Shown here: positions 55,576 through 64,000 of the stretch, in pieces
How the letters are laid out: each line of letters begins with the position of its first letter
How positions within the stretch are numbered: position 1 is the stretch's first letter
Made by a program: the position numbers and the translations under genes
Assembly: GCA_963971285.1 (NCBI GenBank)
Contig: OZ020254.1
Span: 4,340,001-4,404,000, forward strand
DNA length: 64,000 nt
Direction: 5' to 3'
From: Astropecten irregularis
Lineage: Eukaryota > Echinodermata > Asteroidea > Paxillosida > Astropectinidae
Notes under the pieces: model-generated
Database searches by the model: none
Told to the model about the DNA's origin: nothing
What the model saw: only the letters and a program-made list of their open reading frames with translations

Positions 55576-55635
55576 ATTGTAATATGGTAGGCCTAATTCT
55601 GACTGTCGGCTGTTCTCTTGTTTTCTGTCTCCTAG

Positions 55636-55769
55636 TGTTGACAGAGCATCCGGACATGAGGCAGATCATGGCCGACGTAGCCAGGGAAAGACTACAGAAG
55701 ATCATTGGGAGCAGTGCCGAGAAGGACGGGTACCAGACCGCCGATGACGAAAACGATGAGTCCAATTAA
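55636..55769 (+). CDS. Terminal exon of a channel-like protein (HCN/CNG C-terminal helix signature)
   Basis: A good acceptor (ttctgtctcctag) leads into a phase-1 exon encoding LTEHPDMRQIMADVARERLQ, then KIIGSSAEKDGYQTADDENDESN and TAA. The pattern V-L-x-E-x-P-x-M-R-x6-V-A-x-x-R-L-x-x-I matches the helix after the cyclic-nucleotide-binding domain of HCN and CNG channels (recalled family knowledge), followed by an acidic tail. Upstream exons of such a channel were not found in the window; a 1.2-kb minisatellite abuts it. It could be the last exon of a gene with long introns or an orphan fragment. Coding status likely; channel identity tentative. Confidence 0.5.
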
Positions 55770-57090
55770 AACCCAGATGAACTTAGTCCAAAATAGTCCA
55801 AAAGCTTGGTTAAACGCAAGAATCCAAAACTTGAGTTAGTATAACTTAATATTTGACGACTCCAAACAAAGAACAGACAATTATATTGTTCTTTCCAAAG
55901 AAACAAGGCACTGAAATAAGAACACAGTTACAAATGAATTCATTCCGATATTATTTCTTTATTGGAGAAAAAAAACAATCACAATATTTATGTACAATTG
56001 ACATGCCAAGATCTGATGAATGTTTTCAAGTTTTATGCCCTATAATTGGAGAAAAATCTCGACAAAAAATATTCTGTTCTGTAAACGAAGAATTTGATGT
56101 GCTCTAGCCATGACACGTCCCTCGATAAGTTTTTAAGATTGCGACTTGATTTCATCGAAATGACACTTTTTGCTTTCCAACCCCCTGTTTTCTGAAGGCT
56201 AAATCTGCCCTAACTGTTAGCCTGCACGGAGCCAAACAGTTGCTATCCTCTGACAATGGTTTCTTCTCTCAAATTGTTCATGTAATCCCATTAACATCAA
56301 ACCAATCTGTATTCCACTGGCAATTGAATAGGTACTTAACCACAAAACCACAAAGCATTACCTTGAAGTTTGTAAGTCTAGCATTCTGTACCAAATGCTC
56401 GTTTTATGAATATGGAATCAAGTATAAGCTTCACCTTATGCTAAATACTTAGAGAAAAAAGTACTTACTAGAAGTATTTACTTGGAAGCACCTGCTAGTT
56501 TTTATGAATACGAGCCAATGTGTTTGCAAGAAGTGGCAGGGATGAGATTGACCAATGATAAAAATGTCTGAAACAGCTGACAGGGAGCATAAGAAGTCTG
56601 AAATCTGAAAATCTCCTATACTTTTGTACACAGCCTGTGATGAAAAAAAAAAATCTGAAATCCAAAACAAAAAATCTGAAATCAGATTTTAATCTGAGAA
56701 ATCTCATCCCTGACGTGGTCCTAAAAACTTTCGGTACAGGGTCAAAATTAATCAGAAAAGAAATAATATGTTATCTTTAAAAAGGGAGAAGTGCGTGCTA
56801 TAAAGAAATTGTAAAATATCCATGCTTTTTCCACAATATTAATCATTTTCCATCTTCCCCTCTTTTTTTAACGACCTCTGAACGGTAGAGGGCGCTATCT
56901 ATTATCTTTTTCAAGAATGCACTACTACATTTCTCTGACCACAGTCTAAAACCTTCAACATTACAGTTTAAAAAAATACACAGCCAGGAGTCTCTCGGGT
57001 TTGAAAAAATACTGAAAATTGTACTTTGAATCTTAATCTCTTAAATCCGCTTCAACATCCGTACTTTTGCTGATGAGTAATGTGTCTAAT
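55770..57090. other. Downstream of the channel-like exon; presumptive 3' UTR then intergenic
   Basis: No standard AATAAA close to the stop. Contains caaaaaaatctgaaatc-type A-rich repeats at 56640-56710. No other gene seen. Confidence 0.3.
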
Positions 57091-57099
57091 TAGGCTATC

Positions 57100-57560
57100 C
57101 CTAGAAAAAACCTTATTCATCACCGAAGACATAATCCAGACGGGGTTCACTGCACAAGATAATCAAACTGCCTCATACGACCATATAGCGAGGACCTTAG
57201 TCCTCGCTCTGTGGTATGACATTGTCATCGGTTCATCACCGAGGACATGGCCATCCAAATGCTTCATATGAACATTATAGCGAGGTCTTGGTCCTCGTCC
57301 TATATGAAGTATATGGTATGACAGTGTCCTCGGTCCATTACTGACGACATAATCCATTTATGGAGGTCATCGCACAAGCCAACCAAAATGCCTCCTATAA
57401 TGACCTTATAGCGAGGACTTTGGCCAACCAACCAGAAAACCAAAATGCTTCCTCGGACCACATGGACAGAGGACCAAGGTCCTCGCTATGTTATCTCTCT
57501 GTAGTATGACATTGTCCTCTGTTCATCACCGAGGACATTACCCACACAGGGTCACTGCAC
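57100..57560. repeat. Degenerate direct repeats with GAGGAC/GTCCTC
   Basis: Repeated patterns catcaccgaggacat, tatagcgaggac and gtatgacattgtcctc at roughly 100-bp spacing. No gene seen. Confidence 0.45.
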
Positions 57561-57734
57561 AAGCAAACTAAAATGTTCACTGTAGCACTGGCTACCTGTA
57601 CCTTATAAGGGTTGGGTAAGAGATTTTCAATGAAGCAGTTTCTCCTTGACGAAACTCCCACAGCCAGAGACTTGACGAGAGTAATAATTATGGGTGCAAT
57701 TGTTGAAGACGAAAACATTATCAAACCGTACCAT

Positions 57735-58010
57735 ACCGGGAATTGAGCCACAAGACGAAGCCAAAGAAAGGCTCTAGCTTCACCATGACTATCTCAAGCT
57801 CTTCATTTTATTTAGGACACAAAATGGCGACAGCAAAATGATTCCAACCCTAGCCTCATTTCGTAAAGACGTCACCAGGGACCGATTTCACGAATCGAGT
57901 TAGTAACCGAGTTACGAACGATAACCCATCGTATCATACGTAGGGCTACAATGCATCATAACTTCTACGATTGATAGCATGTTACGATGAGTTTGGTGAA
58001 AGACACACCA
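57735..58010. repeat. Dispersed repeat shared with 18-250
   Basis: Shares aatgcatcataa...gattgatag, gagtttggtgaaa and ttaggacacaaaatggcg with 18-250 at the left edge and a piece at 15560-15605. No TIR identified. Confidence 0.45.
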
Positions 58011-58407
58011 CAGAGCTTAACATAATCCATCGCATAAGGAGAGGGGGCGCTATAACCGAAGGCACTCTTTGGGAGCATTCGTTTAGCTCCATCGGGTCGA
58101 CACCAGTCAACCTCGTCCCATTTTCTCGCTTGTTTTGTGCAGGAAAACACGACCATTCCCAGTAAGGGCTGACCCGTATTAGCTAAACGAATGCACCCAA
58201 TGATAAAGTGGTGGCATCTGTTTCGAGTCCATATTAATATTGTATGAATAACACACAAGATTATGTCTTTATATCACAAAAATACACAGAAAGGCTAATC
58301 AATAGTTGGCAATACAAACAGGAAATTGTCATCTGTCAAAGGACCTCATTAAAGCAAACATATAAAAGGTACAAGATCAGACAAGCATTTTGATATTTTC
58401 TCTTAAA

Positions 58408-58744
58408 GGTAATACAGTACAGGATTGGTAACAAACCAAAACAGAAAATGTTCACAGATTTTACCTATAACTATACACCGTATAAAGATGGACATGACAG
58501 AAACCCCCTGCTCAAATATTTCTGTTTTGGGCAAATTTAGAAAACTGTAAAAGAATAATTTACGTCTCGGCGAGATTAAAAACATTATTTATGTTTTATA
58601 AGAAAAAGACTCGTTATTTTTCTCGTGACTCAGATGTCCAACTGAGTTCAGATTTTCACAGTGTTATCATTTTATGCATGCTGGATCAGACAAAGTGTGA
58701 GTGCTGTTCTGTGGCCTTTACCAATCATGTTTTATACCTTTAAA
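58408..58744. mobile_element. Family A2 MITE, complete
   Basis: Begins aaaggtaatacagtacagga, ends caatcatgttttataccttt. Confidence 0.6.
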
Positions 58745-59429
58745 ACCCATGATTTTTGGATTTTTCTTTCTTAATTTCACATAGGCCTATTGCAAATCAC
58801 CAAAATCCACTCACATTCGTTTCCAGATGGACAGATTTTCAAAACAGATGTCGGCTTAAATTTTCCTCTTTTCCCATTTCCTTATGTTGGCGTTTGGTAA
58901 TAATTATTGCACCGGTTTCGTATCAGCAACAGACACTGTAGTGCCCTGTGCAGTTTCACCCGCTATACGTTGACACGTATAAATCTTTGGTAAATAAACA
59001 TAATATGTCATCATTGCAGACTGAGTTGCTGTAATATGAGGCAACCGCTATGCTGTACCACGCCACCTAATCAAAAAGGAATTTGCAAGGCTTGGTCATC
59101 GACGCTTTGGAATGACTTAATTAATTACTCCAACATGAGCTAAGATAATGATTACTCGCTCAATCTCTGGGTTCGGAAGTCATCCTCTAAATGGTGAGAT
59201 ATATTGCAGCCAGAACTGGACCAATGAAAGACCGGAAAATTTACCGGTTTCGGTGAAAAAGAACAGAATGAATAGACCATAATTTCCTTCTTATTTGTTC
59301 AATCCTGAAAATTATTTGGTGTTTTGTTTTTCAGTTTCGAAGCAATCTCGTGCACCCTTTGGATTTGCACGGGGCACGTAGGCCTACACAGAGAGCAGGT
59401 TGTTGATTAATACGCAGTCGAGGTGTACG

Positions 59430-60640
59430 TTTTTATAGGGCTTGGTTTTTTTTTTGACGTTTGTAACCGTCTAGCTCCTGCTCCTGCGCATGTGTGGGTT
59501 GCCATGGGACCGGTAAACGGTACCTCAAGAATGTGCGCTTCGCATCCAGAGAGAGCGAGATGAGTATTGCAGAGTCTGGTAAATCATTAATCTCAAAATG
59601 CCTCGTTGAAGAGCAGCCGGTGAGAGCATGAACTGACTGCACAGATTGGAACCAAAAAAAAAATGGCCGACGTGACCGAACTCCTGCACCCATGCCATTT
59701 TCGTCCAGCCTCGCCAATTACGGTAATGTACACCAAGTATTTGTAGTTTCTCGCTGTGAATTGGGCGGGTATCCTAGTGATTTTGGCGACTATAGCGCCA
59801 GGCTCATACAAATCAAAAACGTTGCCCTGGGAAACGGCGCCGTTTGGACTTCGACTGGCATGGAATTAAACATGTCTGACGGTGCAATATGTGAAACACC
59901 GTCCCGTCAGCAGCAGCACTGTCTGTGAATGAGCGAGCAACACCAATCGATGCAGTTTCGCGCCTTTTATGTTGCTGTTCCATTCCGTTTCGTTTGCCAG
60001 CGGGAAATCATCATCATTATGCAGCCGTTGCGCGCGTGTGAAAATAGTGGTGAAACTGCCGTATTTACCAAAGCGTTACGGGACAGAAAGCTTTGTCATT
60101 AGATCAATTTTCTCGGACAGAAATTTAACAGTTCAACATCGTCGGGTATTAACATGGTGGTCAAAATTGATTATTACACATTCACTTCGGATGAAAAGAA
60201 AGAGACCAATTTTTCACGCGGTTCATAGATGATAAACTTTCATGATGTCCTCTTGACGTCATTATTGTGGTGGGTCTCTTTTTCCATCCAAGCACTACCT
60301 AGGCAACGTCCACTCAACTGTGGGATGTGAATGGCATCCATCTCCCTCAATCCGCGGTGAAGTGTGTCAGAAGAGTAAATCGTGCCAGGTACTCCAGGAA
60401 GCTTCAGTCGCAGGAAACAACAGGATTTAAGAGACTCGCCTCCGAGAAAGAAAAGACAACATACACCCAAATGGAACAGCGATTACACGCGAGAGCCACT
60501 CCATGGTTTGTGGACTTGTTCCCCGACAAACATGTCGCCTCTTACATCGTTTGATTGATTCGCCGCCATCTGCCGCAGTGTACCTTTGCACCTTGTTGAT
60601 AAAACAAAGAGAGTGACAAGAGCAACCCCCCTTGCCGTCA
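59430..60640 (+). promoter_or_regulatory. GC-richer presumptive promoter and 5' UTR of the NNYW-motif gene
   Basis: This 1.2 kb is clearly richer in GC and CpG than the flanking DNA and has no convincing protein-coding frame of its own. It contains the X-box match and the partial match, and a short upstream ORF (60327-60554). No TATA box noticed. Extent is approximate. Confidence 0.35.
60294..60307 (+). promoter_or_regulatory. X-box (RFX binding site) match
   Basis: ACTACC-TA-GGCAAC fits the X-box consensus RYYNYY-N2-RRNRAC at every position. It lies 339 bp upstream of the ATG at 60646. X-boxes mark ciliary genes controlled by RFX/DAF-19 factors across animals. A second partial match (GTTGCCATGG) is at 59498-59507. 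Confidence 0.4.
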
Positions 60641-60645
60641 TCACC

Positions 60646-61617
60646 ATGTCTGAATCCAGAGATGCGAAAGGGAGCCGAAAGAGCAGCACCACACCCCAGC
60701 GCTCCGAAGCCATGGAGAAGACGCTGGACGAACTGCGTGGAAAAGTCAACGAAGTCACCGACTCCTCCTTCAACAAGGCCTGGGACAGGGTCTATGGCAA
60801 CAAGGAGTACCGGCCCTCATGGGTGGGCAAGATCGCAGACGGGGGTCGGCCCCGAGGTGGACGCGGCCTGCCCCCGCCCAAGGCTCTCTACGTGCCCGGG
60901 ACCGGTAAACGGCCCAACGGCGCCGCCCCTGCCGCATCAGCAGCGACCGCAGGTGAGCAACCACTCCGAGAGATAGAGGAGGAGCCGCCTCCTAAACCCA
61001 CGCCCAAGCCCAAGAAAGCCGATGAGGTCTTCAAGGCCAAGCAGTACGCCGGCATCCCGGAGAAATTCCGGGCGAAGCACGTACCGAGCCCGTTGAAGAT
61101 CGGCGGCAAAGTCGTTCCACAAGAACAAGAGCTGGACACCTGGAGAGACGCCATAGCGACGGACGAAGTCTCCAGCGACGGGAAGCCGGTGTACAACAAG
61201 GTGGTGAAGCAAACCAACGTGGCCGGCTGGATGGACCACAACAACTATTGGGAGTCCAATACCACAAGCCTAACCTCCAGCCATCCACCGCCACCACCCC
61301 AAAACAGGAGCCGCCACGTCTCCAAGACCCAACAACACAAGATCGTCACGGCTAAATACGACATGGTCGGCAAGTACGAGAACAAGGTACGCCGACAGGA
61401 CCTGACGATCGGCGCCGCGCCGTTACCTGCAGAAAAGGACCTGAAGAGCTGGGGAGACGATCTGGAGATCCCCGACGACTTGGCCAACACCGACTACAGT
61501 CTCGGGGACGACATGTCCGGAGAATCGGCCACCTCACCGAGGAGACAGAAGTGGAATGCCGTGCTCAAACACTCCAACGTGCCTGGATTTTTCTCGAACA
61601 ACAACTACTGGAAGTAA
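60646..61617 (+). CDS. Unrecognised 323-aa protein with duplicated NNYW motif (single-exon ORF)
   Basis: The ATG at 60646 (context tcaccATGt) is the first ATG of the reading frame; stop TAA follows NNYWK. The N-terminal part has KAWDRVYGNKEYRPSWVGK (about residues 44-62); the middle is Pro/Lys-rich (EEEPPPKPTPKPKKADEVFK). Two related modules follow: VVKQTNVAGWMDHNNYW (about 186-202) and VLKHSNVPGFFSNNNYW (306-322), each preceded by a W-x-D segment (DTWRDAI, KSWGDDL). Basic, soluble, no signal peptide or membrane segment. I do not recognise the family. The upstream X-box and the short Trp/Tyr repeats would fit an axonemal or ciliary protein (inference). The ORF contains a strong donor consensus (CAG|GTGAGC at 60950-60958), so an alternative splice is possible. 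Confidence 0.8.
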   Translation: MSESRDAKGSRKSSTTPQRSEAMEKTLDELRGKVNEVTDSSFNKAWDRVYGNKEYRPSWVGKIADGGRPRGGRGLPPPKALYVPGTGKRPNGAAPAASAATAGEQPLREIEEEPPPKPTPKPKKADEVFKAKQYAGIPEKFRAKHVPSPLKIGGKVVPQEQELDTWRDAIATDEVSSDGKPVYNKVVKQTNVAGWMDHNNYWESNTTSLTSSHPPPPPQNRSRHVSKTQQHKIVTAKYDMVGKYENKVRRQDLTIGAAPLPAEKDLKSWGDDLEIPDDLANTDYSLGDDMSGESATSPRRQKWNAVLKHSNVPGFFSNNNYWK

Positions 61618-62150
61618 GCAGGATGTCAGCACCGTCATGGTGCCACGAACAACCTCTTTATTGCAAAGGAAAACGGGTTGCGGATAACGGCGAATCTCTG
61701 AGGAATGAACAGAGATCACAGTACAGCAGGTAAAATGTCAAATCATCCTTTGACAAAGGTGGCTCCGTTTAGTGGCAAATAGAATGGATCCCAAATCCTC
61801 AAGATCTGCAGGTCTAAACCTGGAAGATGTCTGAATCGCCGTTAACGCCGTTGCTCACATCGACCTGAAACAGACTTTGCGTTCTAACGGCGCTCCACCG
61901 AAAACAACAGCTATACATTGTAAGTCCTAACTACCCACCGTAATCTAGAGCGCTTAGTGTTAGGTTACATGCTTGTGAGTTGTGTAGTGGAACTTGCTCT
62001 AATTGGTGCTGTATAATTGAAAGTCAAGTGTACATTGTAAGAAATAGCTTATTTATAACAAGAGAGATTCCTGCTGTAAAATAACTGCCTTACCAAAAAA
62101 GGGTGCCTGAGAATACAAACACAGTGTGGCATCATTTCATACTCGCCACT
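61618..62150 (+). other. Presumptive 3' UTR of the NNYW-motif gene
   Basis: AT-balanced sequence right after the stop, without a further coding frame; no AATAAA was noticed before the MITE at 62154. Confidence 0.3.
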
Positions 62151-62153
62151 TAA

Positions 62154-62478
62154 AGGTATAGTATCATACTTTGGTAAGGAACCAAAACAGAAATGCTCAA
62201 AGATTATAACTTACAGGGTATGAAGATGGTGGTGGTAGAAACATACCGTTAAATTGTTTCCGCCTGAAATGGTGTATTTATCCAGAAATCAGTCAAACAA
62301 CGACCGAAAATAAAAGAGAAAAGACTTAAGAAATACTGAGGCCGTTTTTCACTGTTTTCTCAAAAAGTGGGCACCGTATGGGACTGAAATTTTCACAGAT
62401 GACTGTATCGTCCTTGATAATTTTGCCCATGAATCGGTATTTCTTTGACAAAAACCAAAGTATGATACTACCTTTAAG
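62154..62478. mobile_element. Family A MITE, complete
   Basis: Left end aaaggtatagtatcatactt; right end aagtatgatactacctttaa. Lies about 0.5 kb after the NNYW-motif gene. Confidence 0.65.
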
Positions 62479-62969
62479 TATCCGGGCTATATTTTTTTCC
62501 CGAGTAATTTTCATAATGTTTGGTTTTCCTTGTTTAACACATGAATGTTTGTTTTTCGGCCAATTTCAGCAAAGAAGCATTCATTTTGACACAAGTGTCG
62601 GAAAACTTTCTTTCATATGGGCATTTAAATATGAAAAACAAAGTCACTCGATTTCGTTATTGAAGCATTCTGTCAATAAATATGGTCTTTTACATTCAGT
62701 AAGTCTCGACGTTCATTCAAAATCGTCAAAAGCCTTAAATTCACTTCCATCCATTTTGTCACACATGAAAATAGTTAATATGGGTGTGTGCTTTATGACT
62801 CGCATTTGCCTATAAAAAGACCTTAACAAAATTAATTTTAACTGTACATCTTGAAAAGAGCGTGGTATGCTTCGACAAGAGTCAAACCTATACGGCAAGA
62901 TTGTACCCAGGGAAACCCAGGGTACTTAAAAGTATACATGTTTGCATATGTTTGTATACATGTAAATAC

Positions 62970-63320
62970 ATGTTTGGTAAAGGTCACAAAACAGCACTCA
63001 AACTTTGTCTGATCAAACATGTACATGAAATAACACACCTGTGAAAATTTGAGCTCAATCGGACATCTGAGTCACGAGAAAATAGCGAAAACCTGACACA
63101 AGTTTTCTTATCAAACATAAAGAATAGTTTTGATCTTACCCCGATATCTTAACTGTTTTCGGTCTTTGTTTTACTAATTTCTGGACAAATACACCATTAC
63201 AGGCGGGAATATTTTAATGGTATGTTTCTACCAGCACCGTCTTCATACAATGAAAATTATACGTAAATCTGTGAACATTTCTGTTTGGGTATGTTACCAA
63301 TCCTGTACTGTACCTTTAAA
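62970..63320. mobile_element. Family A2 MITE, complete
   Basis: Begins ggtaaaggtcacaaaacagc; ends ccaatcctgtactgtacctt. Confidence 0.6.
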
Positions 63321-63324
63321 AGGT

Positions 63325-64000
63325 AACTATTTGCATCAAAACAATGGTTATCCGAAAGAACTGGTCCATGAAGAACAACTAACTCATGATGCCAGAAATA
63401 ATACCATTTGAATTGCTTGAATAATCCTAGAATCTACAACGCCAAAGTTGTACTGAACACGAAAAAAGAAAAGCGCACACTCAACTAAATTTTGACACTC
63501 GTCAATGGCTTCTGATTTGATTCCCCCAATCGTCAAAAGACATAAAACATAACCTAATGTGGAAACGACGTGGTCTTAGTTTTCACAGAATCGAAAAATG
63601 TGACCAACTCTATATAATGCATGTTGACGAAAATGAACTTTCTTTTGCTGAAAGTGGCCGGATAAACTTATATTATGGTATAATTTGAAAATACGGACTT
63701 GTTATGTGTTTGTGTTTCGCGTGTATTGTACCAGGTGCTAGCTTAGTCCAAGCTAAGAGGGAAGATTTCCAGTTTTGAAGGCGGTATTGTCTACCGCTGA
63801 CAGACATGTCTTGAAGAGGATGCAAATTGTATCTCTCTTTCCTTTTTGCTATCAAGGTTCCGGTCTTTAACAGGTGCACTTTTCTTTCTTCCTCTGTATC
63901 CGACGGCGAGGCAGCTGGCTAATTATTGGTGTGTCTTTTTTTCTCGCCAAGGGGTACTCCGGTTGTTGGCCCCTGAGAAAGAGGCTGACCCAATACTGAA
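63325..64000. other. Right edge of window, no feature recognised
   Basis: No repeat family or convincing exon seen; the last 120 bp are GC-richer and might begin another gene, but nothing can be supported. Confidence 0.3.

Noticed and set aside
54762..55577. Reverse-strand ORFs rich in GTTPYWG repeats
   Set aside because: Translation of a C-rich minisatellite; period and composition follow the DNA unit, not a protein.
59433..59811. Reverse ORFs in the GC-richer promoter stretch
   Set aside because: No domain, no clear splice sites; more likely a promoter or 5' UTR of the gene at 60646.
60327..60554. 75-residue ORF upstream of the NNYW gene
   Set aside because: No domain or signal peptide; most likely an upstream ORF in the 5' UTR.
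62378..62815. 145-residue ORF from a TTG/ATG start
   Set aside because: Starts inside a Family A MITE and has no domain; adjacent AT-rich sequence gives such ORFs by chance.
1..64000. CRISPR arrays, bacterial operons, rRNA genes
   Set aside because: No direct-repeat/spacer pattern, no Shine-Dalgarno-linked ORFs, and no rRNA-like sequence; the DNA is clearly eukaryotic.

Overview
The window is eukaryotic, animal genomic DNA. Genes have many short exons with GT..AG introns, non-coding DNA is AT-rich, and introns and intergenic DNA are full of short inverted-repeat transposons, tRNA-derived SINEs and minisatellites. The gene content (a very large fibrocystin-L receptor, an F-type lectin, secreted Ser/Thr-rich proteins) and the style of repeats fit a marine invertebrate deuterostome, most likely an echinoderm (inference; class or species cannot be fixed by reading). 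There is one assembly gap of 200 Ns at 34768-34967.

Region 1 (about 0.6-31.5 kb, + strand) is the 3' three quarters of one gene: a PKHD1L1/fibrocystin-L-like type I membrane receptor. I could chain 34 exons whose phases agree throughout and give 3104 residues to the stop. The order is cupredoxin-like segment, seven IPT/TIG repeats, G8, parallel beta-helix, G8, parallel beta-helix, C-terminal ectodomain with a polybasic site, one membrane helix, then a tail of about 230 residues ending in a canonical MYND zinc finger. The 5' end lies left of the window. The MYND-bearing tail is the most interesting point, because vertebrate fibrocystin-L has only a very short tail.

Region 2 (31.5-47.5 kb, + strand) is mostly repeats. 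It holds an F-type lectin (fucolectin) gene at 39253-41066, the 3' end of a LINE at 32.7 kb and a hAT-type MITE nested in another MITE at 37.3 kb.

Region 3 (47.5-49.1 kb, - strand) is a complete four-exon gene for a secreted 266-residue protein: signal peptide, Thr/Ser-rich linker, beta-rich domain.

Region 4 (49-58.7 kb) is intergenic or intronic DNA. It has a 1.2-kb minisatellite directly before a terminal coding exon at 55636-55769 that resembles the end of the cyclic-nucleotide-binding region of HCN/CNG channels. The rest of that gene was not located.

Region 5 (59.4-62 kb, + strand) has a GC-richer presumptive promoter with a match to the RFX X-box, followed by an intronless 323-residue ORF with a duplicated NNYW motif. 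I do not recognise it by name; the X-box suggests a ciliary role.

The genes look independent; nothing indicates an operon or shared pathway. Exon boundaries are read by eye from splice consensus and phase, without transcript support.
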